Positions 41,194 to 55,028 are shown, numbered from the stretch's first letter. The stretch: 64,000 nt of DNA from Pseudoroseicyclus_A sp041714655 (GCF_041714655.1 NZ_CP168219.1:248001-312000); one strand, 5' to 3'. Notes: generated by a model from the sequence alone, not told the origin. Program-made: numbers and translations.

Positions 41194-42120
41194 TCAGGTC
41201 CCCCCGCCCCCCGGCCGCGACGCCCGCCGCTCCCGGGCGCGTTGCAGCCCGAGGTGCCGCTCGCGCAGGATCACCACCACCCCTGCCAGCACGATGAGCC
41301 CCGCCCCGGTGAGGACCGTCACGGTCGGCACTTCCGCGAAGACGAGGAAGCCGATGGCGACCGCCAGCAGCATCGAGGCGTAGTCGAAGGGGGCGATCAG
41401 CGAGGCATCCGCGTAGCGGTAGCTCGAGGTAAGGCAGATCTGCCCGAAGCCGCCGAGGAGGCCTCCCAGCACAAGCAGCGCGAAGGCGCCGGGCGAGGGC
41501 ATCCGCCAGCCCCAGGGCAGCGTCAGCAGCGACAGGCAGGTGGCGGTGACCGAGAACCAGAAGACGATCGTCGCCGTCTGCTCCACCTGCACCAGCCGCC
41601 GCACCTGGATCTGCGCCAGTGCCGCGCAGAAGGCGCCGCCGAGCGCGATGAGCGCGCCGAGCCGCTGGGCGCCCGGCAGCTCGGCCCCGAGCGACAGGCT
41701 GGGGGCGAGGACGATCAGCACGCCGACCATGCCGAGCGCCACCGTCGAGAGCCGGAAGATCCCCACCTTCTCGCGCAGGATCAGCGCGGCGAGCACCACG
41801 ACGAGTAGCGGCGCCGCATAGCCGATGGCCGTCGCCTCCGGCAGGGGCAGAAGGCCCAGAGACGTGAAGCCGAGCCCCATCGCCGTCGTGCCGATCACGC
41901 CGCGCCAGACATGGCCGAGCGGCCGCGTCGTCTTCATCCCCGTCGAGAGCTGCCCCTGCAAGGTGAGCCAGCCGAGGATCACCGGAATGGCGAAGAGAGA
42001 GCGGAAGAAGACCGCCTCGCCGGAGGGCACTTCGTCCGCCGTCGCCTTCACGATGGAGGACATGGCGACGAAGAGCCCCACCGACAGGAGTTTCAGAAGA
42101 ATGCCGCGGAGGGGTTGCAT
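41194..42120 (-). CDS. EamA/DMT-family transporter
   Basis: A 308-aa inner-membrane protein with ten predicted helices and two EamA domains. Landmarks are VPSGEAVFFRSLFAIPVILGW near residue 30, LPLPEATAIGYAAPLLVVVLA in helix 4, and SSYRYADASLIAPFDYASML in the second half. The Arg-rich tail is cytoplasmic. The sequence differs clearly from the transporter at 28478-29350, so it is not a recent duplicate. Substrate unknown. Confidence 0.9.
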   Translation of the reverse strand: MQPLRGILLKLLSVGLFVAMSSIVKATADEVPSGEAVFFRSLFAIPVILGWLTLQGQLSTGMKTTRPLGHVWRGVIGTTAMGLGFTSLGLLPLPEATAIGYAAPLLVVVLAALILREKVGIFRLSTVALGMVGVLIVLAPSLSLGAELPGAQRLGALIALGGAFCAALAQIQVRRLVQVEQTATIVFWFSVTATCLSLLTLPWGWRMPSPGAFALLVLGGLLGGFGQICLTSSYRYADASLIAPFDYASMLLAVAIGFLVFAEVPTVTVLTGAGLIVLAGVVVILRERHLGLQRARERRASRPGGGGT

Positions 42121-42219
42121 CGGGGCCCTTGCAAAGGGCGCCCGCTTTCATGCCGGCGCCCCGGGGCGTGCCCCGTTCGCCGCGACCCTAACCCCGCTGC
42201 GGGCGAGGTAAAGCCTGCC

Positions 42220-42324
42220 TCAGCGTTCGCGCCGCCGGTCGATGCGGACGGGCACGGGCTGGGGCTGCGGGGTCACCAGACCTTCGACGAGTTCGGCGAG
42301 CCGGTCGATCAGTGTCTTGAGCAT
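42220..42324 (-). CDS. 34-aa small protein
   Basis: A short ORF starting MLKTLIDRLAELVEGLV, an amphipathic helix. It is followed by a Pro/Gln/Val segment (PQPQPVPV) and a strongly basic end (RRRER). The ATG at 42324 is preceded by GGAAGGGAGG with six bases of spacing, one of the best ribosome binding sites in the window, and the gap between the two larger genes is otherwise empty. It ends 99 bases before the DMT transporter start. Function unknown; possibly a membrane-surface peptide. Confidence 0.55.
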   Translation of the reverse strand: MLKTLIDRLAELVEGLVTPQPQPVPVRIDRRRER

Positions 42325-42373
42325 AGGGGGCCTCCCTTCCACGCCAGTATGGCACAGACGCGCGGCGAGCGGG

Positions 42374-43549
42374 TTAAGTTCCCGGCGTCATTCGCAGGAT
42401 CGCGCCGTTATTTTCGTCCACAAGCAGCAGGATGCTGCCATCCGGGGCAATCTCGACGTCGCGGATGCGGCCGAGGTCGGGGCGAATCCGCTCCTCGCCC
42501 GTCACGCGGCCCCCGTCGATTCGCAGCCGCGTGACGCCGCCGGGCGTCAGCGAGCCGATCAGGAGGTCGCCCTGCCAGCCGGCGAAGCTGCCGTCGTAGA
42601 AGCTCATGCCCGAGGGGGCGATGACCGGGTCCCAGTAGTAGACGGGCTCCTCGAAGCCCTCGGCCCGCGCCTCGCCGGAGCCCACGGCGGAGCCGTTGTA
42701 GTTCTGCCCATAGCTGACGACGGGCCAGCCGTAGTTCAGACCCGGCTCCGGCGCGTTCAGCTCGTCGCCCCCCGCCGGCCCGTGCTCGATGGTCCAGAGC
42801 CGGCCCGAGGCGTCGAGATCGGCGCCCTGCACGTTGCGGTGGCCGAGCGTCCAGACTTCGGGCCTCGCGCCATCCGTCTCGACGAAGGGATTGTCCGCCG
42901 GCACGCCGCCGTCATGCGTCAGGCGCACGACCTTGCCGTAGGTCGCGCCCAGCTCTTGCGCGCGCTGCCGGTCTGAGAGCGAGAAATGCTCACCGGTGGT
43001 CAGGTAGAGATAGGGCCCGTCGAAGACGATGCGGCTGCCGTAATGGGCGGGGTTGGAGGAGGGCGGCGTCTGCTCGAAGATCTCCTCGACCGCTGTCACC
43101 TCCGTCAGGTCTTCGCTGAGGATGCCTCGCGCCGCCGCCGTGACCGTGCCGCCGCTGACGCGCTTGGCATAGGTCCAGTAGATGCGCCGGTCCTCGGCGA
43201 AATCCGGGCCGACGGCCACGTCGAGGAGCCCGCCCTGCCGCCGCGCATCGACCTCCGGGAGGCCGGCGATCGGCTCACCGAGGCTGCCGTCCGCGCCCAC
43301 GACCCGGAGCCGCCCGGGCCGCTCCGTCACCAGCCAGCCGCCCTCCGGCAGGGGCGCGATGCCCCAGGGGTGGGACAGGCCGGTGGCGAAGGTCTCGACC
43401 GTGACCGCGGTCGGCTCCAGCGCCGGGGCGCGGGTCTGGTTGTCGAAGGCGGGGGCGAAATCGGCGTTGGCCGGGCCCTGCTCCACCTGGGCGAGGGCGG
43501 GGCCGGCCGCGGTGGCGGCGAGGAGGGCGGGGATCAGAAGCTGTCTCAT
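42374..43549 (-). CDS. PQQ-dependent sugar dehydrogenase (GSDH family)
   Basis: A periplasmic six-bladed beta-propeller of the glucose/sorbosone dehydrogenase (soluble aldose sugar dehydrogenase, YliI-like) family, 391 aa. The signal peptide ends GPALA-Q at about residue 20. Family motifs are GLSHPWGIAPLPEGGWLVTERPGRL, the calcium/PQQ region ELNAPEPGLNYGWPVVSYG, and the last blade IEIAPDGSILLLVDENNGAILRM type. Substrates are aldoses; natural substrate unknown. No PQQ synthesis genes are in the window. Ends 48 bases before the 34-aa ORF start. Confidence 0.9.
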   Translation of the reverse strand: MRQLLIPALLAATAAGPALAQVEQGPANADFAPAFDNQTRAPALEPTAVTVETFATGLSHPWGIAPLPEGGWLVTERPGRLRVVGADGSLGEPIAGLPEVDARRQGGLLDVAVGPDFAEDRRIYWTYAKRVSGGTVTAAARGILSEDLTEVTAVEEIFEQTPPSSNPAHYGSRIVFDGPYLYLTTGEHFSLSDRQRAQELGATYGKVVRLTHDGGVPADNPFVETDGARPEVWTLGHRNVQGADLDASGRLWTIEHGPAGGDELNAPEPGLNYGWPVVSYGQNYNGSAVGSGEARAEGFEEPVYYWDPVIAPSGMSFYDGSFAGWQGDLLIGSLTPGGVTRLRIDGGRVTGEERIRPDLGRIRDVEIAPDGSILLLVDENNGAILRMTPGT

Positions 43550-43555
43550 GCTCCC

Positions 43556-44602
<1,047 letters not shown>

Positions 44603-44620
44603 GTCCCCCAGTCTTTGCTC

Positions 44621-44666
44621 CCAAAAAATCCTCGGGGGGGTCCGGGGGGGCAGACAGCCCCCCCGG
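44621..44666 (-). terminator. Terminator of the GST gene
   Basis: On the minus strand: CCGGGGGGG/CCCCCCCGG hairpin (9 bp, 7-base loop, 44642-44666) followed by CCCCCCGAGGATTTTTTGG. It resembles the recurring hairpin + AGGTATTTTTGG terminators but lacks the final CAGATGAA. It starts 9 bases past the GST stop. Confidence 0.8.
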
Positions 44667-44674
44667 CTCTCGTC

Positions 44675-45340
44675 TCAGAAATCGAGGTCGGCATAATGCG
44701 GCGCCGGCTGGAAGCCAGGCACGTTGTCGGCCAGCACCCCGCGGAAGGCCGGGCGCGACTTGATCTTGGCGTACCAGTCCTTGACCGTCTCCGAGAGGTG
44801 CCAGTCTACATCCGAGATGTAGTCGAGGCAGGAGATGTGGGCCGCCGCGGCAAAGTCGGCCAATGTCATCTCGGGCCCCGCCAGCCAGCGGCGCTGCTCC
44901 AGGAGGTGCTCCATGTAGCGCAGGTGCCACTTGATTGCCTTGGAGCCGGATTTCACGTTGGCGCTGTCGGGATAGCCGGTGCCCATCACGCGGCGGAAGA
45001 CCCGCTCGCCCATCAGCTTCTCGGTGACCTCGCGGTTGAACTTGTCGTCGAACCAGCCGACCAGCCGGCGCACCTCGTAGCGCGCCTCGGCGCCCTTCGG
45101 CATGAGGGGCGGCTCGGGGTGGGCCTCTTCGAGATATTCGCAGATGGCCGCGCTTTCCGACATCATCCGCCCGCCCATGCGCAGGACGGGGACCTTGCCG
45201 GCCGGGTTGCGGCGCAGGAAGTCGCTGTCCTTCTCCCAGTATTTCTCCTCCACCAGCTCGACCTCGATGCGCTTCTCGGCGAGCACGAGGCGCACCTTCC
45301 GGCTGAAGGGGGAGAGCGGGTAGTGATAGAGGCGATTCAT
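44675..45340 (-). CDS. Glutathione S-transferase family protein
   Basis: A 221-aa protein with an N-terminal thioredoxin-like GST domain (LYHYPLSPFSRKVRLVLAEK, with Ser at the usual catalytic position). NPAGKVPVLRMGGRMMSESAAICEYL follows as the glutathione-binding region, then an all-helical C-terminal domain (about 90-215) with LAGPEMTLADFAAAAHIS. Likely cytoplasmic. Substrate unknown. Confidence 0.9.
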   Translation of the reverse strand: MNRLYHYPLSPFSRKVRLVLAEKRIEVELVEEKYWEKDSDFLRRNPAGKVPVLRMGGRMMSESAAICEYLEEAHPEPPLMPKGAEARYEVRRLVGWFDDKFNREVTEKLMGERVFRRVMGTGYPDSANVKSGSKAIKWHLRYMEHLLEQRRWLAGPEMTLADFAAAAHISCLDYISDVDWHLSETVKDWYAKIKSRPAFRGVLADNVPGFQPAPHYADLDF

Positions 45341-45415
45341 GGGCGGGGCCGGGTCTGTTGCGGGGTGTCTCCCTCAATGCCTGTTCAGCCGCAAGGTTGC
45401 AATCAGGGGTCCCGC

Positions 45416-46183
45416 TCACTCGAAGCAATCCGCCCGCCCGTCCCGCGCGATGGTGGCGGCGCCGTCCTCGATGGCGGCGGCGCGGCGGAGCATCATCGTC
45501 GTCAGGTTGGCGGCGTTGCGGGTTTGGGGCGAGGGCAGGACGGTGGCGAGCCGCGCCGCCTCGGCGGAGCTGAGCGCCGAGGCGGGCTTTCCGAAGAACT
45601 GCTGGGCCGCCGCCTCCACCCCGAAAATGCCGGGGCCGAATTCGATGACGTTGAGATAGACCTCGATGATCCGCTCCTTGGACCAGACGAGCTCCATCAG
45701 GGGCGTCACCACCGCCTCGATGCTCTTGCGCAGCCACGAGCGCCCCTGCCAGAGGAAGACGTTCTTGACCGTCTGCTGCGAGATCGTCGAGCCGCCGCGG
45801 CTGGCGCCCTCGCCCAAGGCGGCGCGGATCGCCTCGATGTCGAGCCCCCAGTGCAGGCAGAAATTGGCATCCTCCGCCGCGACGACCGAGCGGGCCATGA
45901 CGGGGGCGATCTCCTCCAGGGGGACCCAGTCGTGCGCGACGCTGCCGAGGCGCGCGCGTTCGGAGATCATGTAGGGTGTCGTCGGCGGGTTGATGAGGGC
46001 GAAGGTTGTGAGGGCGGCGAGTGTCAGACCAAGAGCCATGAATACGATCCTGAAGACCCAGCGGGTCAACCATCGGATCGGCCGGAACCGGCGAGGCGTG
46101 GCGGCGCCCGTCCCCTTGCGCCGCCGGCTTCCACCGGCCCGTTTCCCGTCCCTTGTCGCCCGCACCATGGCGTCATTGGCCAT
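45416..46183 (-). CDS. mtgA: Monofunctional peptidoglycan transglycosylase
   Basis: Polymerises lipid II into glycan strands. The 255-aa protein has a basic cytoplasmic tail, one membrane anchor (about 45-65) and a GT51 domain. The first catalytic Glu is in VVAAEDANFCLHWG, followed by GGSTISQQTVKNVFLW and RIIEVYLNVIEFGPGIFG. Unlike PBP1A at 26 kb it has no transpeptidase. Start at 46183 (MANDAMVRATRD) with GGAGGGG upstream; a longer frame to 46237 is open but not conserved. Confidence 0.93.
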   Translation of the reverse strand: MANDAMVRATRDGKRAGGSRRRKGTGAATPRRFRPIRWLTRWVFRIVFMALGLTLAALTTFALINPPTTPYMISERARLGSVAHDWVPLEEIAPVMARSVVAAEDANFCLHWGLDIEAIRAALGEGASRGGSTISQQTVKNVFLWQGRSWLRKSIEAVVTPLMELVWSKERIIEVYLNVIEFGPGIFGVEAAAQQFFGKPASALSSAEAARLATVLPSPQTRNAANLTTMMLRRAAAIEDGAATIARDGRADCFE

Positions 46184-46221
46184 GCGGGGGCCCCTCCGGT
46201 CAACAGGCTCGGCGTGCAGAA

Positions 46222-46249
46222 GGGGCGGAAACCACATGGCTTCCGCCCC
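46222..46249 (-). terminator. Possible terminator after gltB
   Basis: GGGGCGGAA/TTCCGCCCC, a perfect 9-bp stem with a 10-base loop that can extend inward (CC/GG). It starts 23 bases past the gltB stop and reads into CTTCTG on the minus strand, a weak T-tract. It lies between gltB and mtgA. Confidence 0.55.
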
Positions 46250-46272
46250 GTCCTGGCGCTTTCAGGCGCGCG

Positions 46273-50811
<4,539 letters not shown>

Positions 50812-50814
50812 GGC

Positions 50815-51240
50815 TCAGGCTCCTTCCGGTGAGGCGGGCATGATCTCTGCCCTTGTGCGGCGGGGGTGGTTGCCGGCGAAGGCGAAGCCCGCCGGCTTGA
50901 AGTCGATGAAGATCTCGCTGGTGAGCGGGATGTCGTCTTTCTCGTCGAAGAGCCCGAGGGGCACCTCGTAGCTGCCGGTGCCGTCGACGCCCTTGTCATA
51001 GCGATACCAAAGCGGCGAGCCGCAGGTGCCGCAGTTCGAGCGCGTGGCCCAGCCGGAGGTCCGCCTGGTGACGACATGCTCCGAGCCGGTGACGACCAGC
51101 GCCCCCTCGGGCACGGACACGCCAAGGAGCGGCCCGCCCGTCCAGCGCTGGCACGAGGTGCAATGGCAGGCGCCGAGCTTGCCGATCTCGGAGGCGACGA
51201 ATTGCACGGCGCCGCAGAAGCAGGATCCGGTCCTGGTCAT
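50815..51240 (-). CDS. GFA-family zinc protein 1
   Basis: A 141-aa member of the GFA (Gfa-like, CENP-V) family with the zinc-binding cysteines in SCFCGAV, ACHCTSC and NCGTCGSPLWY. The family is named after a proposed glutathione-dependent formaldehyde-activating enzyme, but that activity is disputed and most members have no known function. Third of three tandem GFA genes (about one third identical by eye in the Cys motifs). Its ATG overlaps the stop of the preceding GFA gene; gltB follows 3 bases after its stop. Confidence 0.87.
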   Translation of the reverse strand: MTRTGSCFCGAVQFVASEIGKLGACHCTSCQRWTGGPLLGVSVPEGALVVTGSEHVVTRRTSGWATRSNCGTCGSPLWYRYDKGVDGTGSYEVPLGLFDEKDDIPLTSEIFIDFKPAGFAFAGNHPRRTRAEIMPASPEGA

Positions 51241-51659
51241 GAAAGCGCCTCCACATGAGGGGCCCGGGCCTCGTAATCGGCCGAGGTGACCCGCTTGTGA
51301 TCGCCGGCCAGAAGCAGCGCCCGATGCGCGCGATCGGTGTAGTTCTCGTTGTGAAGCGGCCAGTCCCGCGTGGCGGGGAAGAGGCCGGCGGTGAATTCGT
51401 AGGCCTTGCCGTCCTCGCGGAACCACAGCGGCGAGCCGCAGCTCTCGCACGAAGTGCGCTCGCCGAAGGGGGAGGAGCGGTAATGCCGCACCGGGCCGGT
51501 GATGGTCACATCGGCCGCCTCGGCGGAAAAGCCGAGGAACACGCCGCCCGTCCAGAGCCGGCAGATGCTGCAATGGCAGGCGAAGAGCCGTTCGGCCTCC
51601 GGCACGGCGCTCATCCGCACGGCGCCGCAAAGGCAGCGCCCCTCCAGCGCGGTGCTCAT
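51237..51659 (-). CDS. GFA-family zinc protein 2
   Basis: 140 aa, with the three Cys clusters RCLCGAV, ACHCSIC and SCESCGSPLWF, so a complete GFA fold. The C-terminal part (LLAGDHKRVTSADYEARAP) matches GFA protein 3 (FAGDHERISRANYEARW), which suggests these two are the closer paralogs. Overlaps both neighbours by 4 bases (ATGA). A longer frame continuing to 52367 is not used. Confidence 0.87.
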   Translation of the reverse strand: MSTALEGRCLCGAVRMSAVPEAERLFACHCSICRLWTGGVFLGFSAEAADVTITGPVRHYRSSPFGERTSCESCGSPLWFREDGKAYEFTAGLFPATRDWPLHNENYTDRAHRALLLAGDHKRVTSADYEARAPHVEALS

Positions 51660-52087
51660 GGCGCGTCCCCCGGCACGAACTGCCAGCGCGCCTCGTAATT
51701 GGCGCGGCTGATCCGCTCGTGATCGCCGGCGAAGCGATAGCCCTCCGGGCAGCGGTCGGCATAGACCTCGCGCACCATGACCGCGCCGCCGGCATTCTCG
51801 AAAAGGCCGGGGCAGAGCTCGATGATGCCGACATTCTCGCCCTCGGTGTCGCGGACCCACAGGGACGAGCCGCAGGTCGGGCACCAGGCCCGCTCGGCGA
51901 AGGGCGAGGAGGCATAGGTCGCGACCTCGCCGGTGACGGTGATCTCCGCCTCCGGCGTCGCGATGCCCATGCCCATCGTGCCGCTCCACTTGCGGCACAT
52001 CTCGCAATGGCAGGCCGACAGCTCCTTCGGGAGCTCGCCGACGGTGACGGTCACGGCGCCGCAAAGGCAGCGGCCGGTGACGCTCAT
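51656..52087 (-). CDS. GFA-family zinc protein 3
   Basis: 143 aa, with RCLCGAV, ACHCEMC and WCPTCGSSLWV, followed by IIELCPGLFENAGG. First of the three GFA genes in transcription order. It has an extra cysteine (ELCPG) absent from the other two. Start and stop overlap its neighbours (ATGA), so the array is translated as a coupled series. Confidence 0.87.
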   Translation of the reverse strand: MSVTGRCLCGAVTVTVGELPKELSACHCEMCRKWSGTMGMGIATPEAEITVTGEVATYASSPFAERAWCPTCGSSLWVRDTEGENVGIIELCPGLFENAGGAVMVREVYADRCPEGYRFAGDHERISRANYEARWQFVPGDAP

Positions 52088-52767
52088 TCCAGCGGACTCC
52101 AGGACGAGCTGACGACATTGCAGCCGAACTTCGGTTCGGTGGACAGGAAGCCCGGATCGCCGGGGAAGGAGATCTGCATCGGGCTGTCATCGGTCGGATA
52201 GCTCTCGCCCTCGACCGTCGTCGTGCCGGGGCCCGAGAGGAACAGCCGATGCTCGCGGTTGATGTATTCGTTGCCCTCGGATTCCCACAGGATATCGCCC
52301 TCCGGGCTGATCGCCTGGATGTGGTATTCCGTCTCCTCGAGCGCGAGCCCGTCCACGGTGATCGCATTGCCCGTCAGCGAATCCTGCCCGACGAAGCGGG
52401 TGGTGCCGACCTCGGGCGAGGTCGTCTCGAAATCGTAGCTGTCGCGGCCGGTGGAGATCAGCTCGGAGAAGCTCGCCGGGTCGTTGGCGCCGGGGGCGAG
52501 GGCCTCGGAATGGCCCGAGAGCACATGGAAGCTCTCCACCCATTGCGTTTCGGCGTCGATGGCGCCGGCATAGGTGATGCCCTCGGCATCGAGATCCACG
52601 CGGCGCTGCCAGCCCTCGGGATCGTTCGAGCAGGTGAAGTGATGCGAGATCGAGCAGCTCTTCGTCTGCACGGTCATGTAGCCGGTGCAATCGGCGGGCA
52701 GCGAGAAGGTCGCCTGCGCGGCGGCCGGGCTGGCGGCGAGGATCAAAAGAGAGACGAGGTATTTCAT
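52084..52767 (-). CDS. Secreted protein, paralog A of an unrecognised family
   Basis: A 227-aa exported protein (signal peptide ends SPAAAQ-A, residue 18). Cysteines at ADCTGYMTVQTKSCSISHHFTC suggest disulfides. The C-terminal signature GDPGFLSTEPKFGCNVV, STGRDSYDFETTS and LTGNAITVDG all have counterparts in the next gene. I do not recognise the domain. Probably periplasmic. Overlaps both neighbours by 4 bases. Confidence 0.8.
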   Translation of the reverse strand: MKYLVSLLILAASPAAAQATFSLPADCTGYMTVQTKSCSISHHFTCSNDPEGWQRRVDLDAEGITYAGAIDAETQWVESFHVLSGHSEALAPGANDPASFSELISTGRDSYDFETTSPEVGTTRFVGQDSLTGNAITVDGLALEETEYHIQAISPEGDILWESEGNEYINREHRLFLSGPGTTTVEGESYPTDDSPMQISFPGDPGFLSTEPKFGCNVVSSSWSPLE

Positions 52768-53456
52768 TGGCTTGCTCCGCGCAGCGCCGATTCCACGACG
52801 CCGCAGTCGAACTTCGGTTCGGTCGAGAAGAACCCGGGCTCGCCGGGGTAGATGAATTCGACGGGGCTCGCCTCCAGCACCTCGCCGGGCTCGTCCCGCG
52901 GCCAGGAGCGGCCGAGCAGGAAGATCCGGTGGCGCTCGGAGACATATTGCTCGCCCTCGCCGGAATAGGTGATCTCGCCGTCGGGCGTCACGACGTCATA
53001 GCCGTAACGCGTGGCGAGCAGCGGCTCGCCGTCGATCGTCACCTCCTCGCCCGTCAGCCGGTCGAAGCCGACGACGCGCTCCGCAGGGGCGCCGTTGTCG
53101 GAGGTGGTGGTGAAGTCATAAGTGTCGCGGCCCGTCTCGAAGAGCTCGGTGAGGCTCTCGGGGTCAGGCGCGGGGGTGACCATCGTCTCCGTCCGGTCGG
53201 GGAAGTAGGTCTCCAGCCACTGGAAGTCCTCGTCGACCTTCTTGAACTGGAAGGGGCCGGCGGCGCCGAACATGGCGATCCACTGCTCGCCCGGCGCATC
53301 GTCCTGGCATTGCCAGACATTGACGACGATGCAGGCGCGCTGCTGCACGGTGACGACGCCGGCGCAGCCCTCGGGCGGCGTGAAATCCTGCGCGGCGGCA
53401 GGCCCGGCGAGAGCCGCCAGCGGCCCCAGCGCGAGGAGAAGCCTGCGCACCCTCAT
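52764..53456 (-). CDS. Secreted protein, paralog B of the same family
   Basis: A 230-aa exported protein (signal peptide ends GPAAAQ-D, about residue 23). It shares with paralog A the N-terminal Cys pattern (GCAGVVTVQQRAC then WQC), ETGRDTYDFTTTS, LTGEEVTIDG and the ending GEPGFFSTEPKFDCGVV, so they arose by tandem duplication. The domain is not one I can name. Lies directly after gltD (ATGA overlap). Confidence 0.8.
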   Translation of the reverse strand: MRVRRLLLALGPLAALAGPAAAQDFTPPEGCAGVVTVQQRACIVVNVWQCQDDAPGEQWIAMFGAAGPFQFKKVDEDFQWLETYFPDRTETMVTPAPDPESLTELFETGRDTYDFTTTSDNGAPAERVVGFDRLTGEEVTIDGEPLLATRYGYDVVTPDGEITYSGEGEQYVSERHRIFLLGRSWPRDEPGEVLEASPVEFIYPGEPGFFSTEPKFDCGVVESALRGASQ

Positions 53457-54898
53457 TCCGCCGCCACCACGTTCACCGCCTGCGCGAGATGGGCGAGGAT
53501 CGCCTCGGCGCAGTCGCGTCCGTCCTTGATCGCCCAGACGACCAGCGAGGCGCCCCGCACGATGTCTCCGGCGGCGAAGACGCCGTCCAGAGAGGTGCGG
53601 CCGGTACTGAAATCGGCGCGGATCGTGCCCCAGCGGGTCACGTCGAGCCCGGTGACGCCCCAGAGTTTCGGCAGCTCCTCCGGCTCGAAGCCGAGCGCCT
53701 TGATGACGAGATCGGCCTCTTCCAGATAGTCGGCGCCCTCGATCACCTCGGGGAAGCGCCGGCCCGTGGCATCGGGCGCGCCGAGCCGCATCTTCGAGAT
53801 GGTGACACCGGAGACGGCCTCGCCCTCGCCCGCCTCGAACCCGGCGGGGGCGGAGAGCCAGACGAACTCCACGCCCTCCTCCTCGGCATTCTGCACCTCG
53901 CGCTGGCTCCCTGGCATGTTCGCCCGGTCGCGGCGATAGAGGCATTTGACGGAGGTCGCGCCCTGGCGGATCGCCGTGCGCACGCAATCCATCGCCGTGT
54001 CGCCGCCGCCGATGACGACGACCTTCTTGCCGGCGGCGTTCAGTTCGCCCGACTCGAACTCCTCCACCTCGTCGCCGAAGCTCTTGCGGTTGGAGCAGGT
54101 GAGGTAATCGAGCGCGCGGACGATGCCGGAGGCGCCGGCGCCCGGCGCATCGAGGTCGCGCGACTTGTAGACGCCCGTGGCGATCAGCACCGCGTCGTGC
54201 TTGCCGCGGATGGCGTCGAAGGACAGGTCTTCGCCGACATTGCAGCTCGTGACGAACTCGACGCCGGATTCCTCGAGAAGCCGGATGCGGCGCATCACGA
54301 TCTCTTTCTCGAGCTTGAAGCCTGGGATGCCGTAGGTCAGGAGCCCGCCGGCCCGGTCGTGCCGGTCATAGACGGTGACCTGCACCCCGGCGCGGCGCAG
54401 CATCTCGGCCGCCGCGAGCCCGGCAGGGCCGGCGCCGATGATGCCGACGCTCTCGTCCCGCTCGCGGGCGGGCAGGCTCGGCTTCACCCAGCCCATGTCG
54501 AAGGCGGTGTCGGTGATGTACTTTTCCACCGAGCCGATGGTCACGGTGCCGTGGCCCGACTGCTCGATCACGCAATTGCCTTCGCAGAGGCGATCCTGCG
54601 GGCAGATGCGGCCGCAGATCTCGGGGAAGGTATTGGTGGATTGCGAGAGGGCATAGGCCTCTTCGAGCCGGCCCTCGGCCGTCATCCGCAGCCAGTCGGG
54701 GATGTTGTTGTGCAAGGGGCAATGCGACTGGCAATAGGGCACCCCGCACTGGCTGCAGCGGCCCGATTGCTCCTGCGCCTTGGCATCGGCGAACTCGGCG
54801 TAGATCTCGTGGAAATCGTCGCGCCGGTCGGCGGCCTCCCGCTTCGCGGGCATGTCGCGTGGGGTGGTGACGAATTTGAGCATGCGCTGCGTGGCCAT
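53453..54898 (-). CDS. gltD: Glutamate synthase small subunit
   Basis: FAD/NADPH and Fe-S subunit that feeds electrons to GltB. The 481-aa protein has N-terminal 4Fe-4S cysteines (CSQCGVPYCQSHCP; CGRICPQDRLCEGNC), the FAD fold VGIIGAGPAGLAAAEMLRR, the NADPH fold KVVVIGGGDTAMDCVRTA, and the C-terminal DGVFAAGDIVRGASLVVWAI. The start at 54898 (MATQRMLKF) has GAGAGG ahead; an open frame runs to 54961. First gene of a seven-gene unit ending in gltB. Confidence 0.97.
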   Translation of the reverse strand: MATQRMLKFVTTPRDMPAKREAADRRDDFHEIYAEFADAKAQEQSGRCSQCGVPYCQSHCPLHNNIPDWLRMTAEGRLEEAYALSQSTNTFPEICGRICPQDRLCEGNCVIEQSGHGTVTIGSVEKYITDTAFDMGWVKPSLPARERDESVGIIGAGPAGLAAAEMLRRAGVQVTVYDRHDRAGGLLTYGIPGFKLEKEIVMRRIRLLEESGVEFVTSCNVGEDLSFDAIRGKHDAVLIATGVYKSRDLDAPGAGASGIVRALDYLTCSNRKSFGDEVEEFESGELNAAGKKVVVIGGGDTAMDCVRTAIRQGATSVKCLYRRDRANMPGSQREVQNAEEEGVEFVWLSAPAGFEAGEGEAVSGVTISKMRLGAPDATGRRFPEVIEGADYLEEADLVIKALGFEPEELPKLWGVTGLDVTRWGTIRADFSTGRTSLDGVFAAGDIVRGASLVVWAIKDGRDCAEAILAHLAQAVNVVAAE

Positions 54899-54953
54899 GG
54901 GGTGCCTCTCTGGTGGTCCAGAGTGGACTACAGCGTCTCCGCGCAGAATGAAA

Positions 54954-54968
54954 GTCAGCAATGCTGAC
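54954..54968. promoter_or_regulatory. Dyad GTCAGC-AAT-GCTGAC, proximal to gltD
   Basis: Perfect 6-bp arms, 56-70 bases upstream of the gltD start codon, in the promoter region. Centre-to-centre distance to the second copy is exactly 75 bp (about seven helical turns). Same form as the petP site at 40093. A further GTCCA-GAG-TGGAC dyad at 54916-54928 lies in the leader. Confidence 0.55.
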
Positions 54969-55028
54969 CTAAATAGCGAAAGTTTGCCTGGGGAGGGGCC
55001 GCACCGGGGTCGTTCGCCAGATTATTGG

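Noticed and set aside
50815..52087. Formaldehyde detoxification operon
   Set aside because: The GFA activity is disputed and no formaldehyde dehydrogenase or S-formylglutathione hydrolase gene is nearby.
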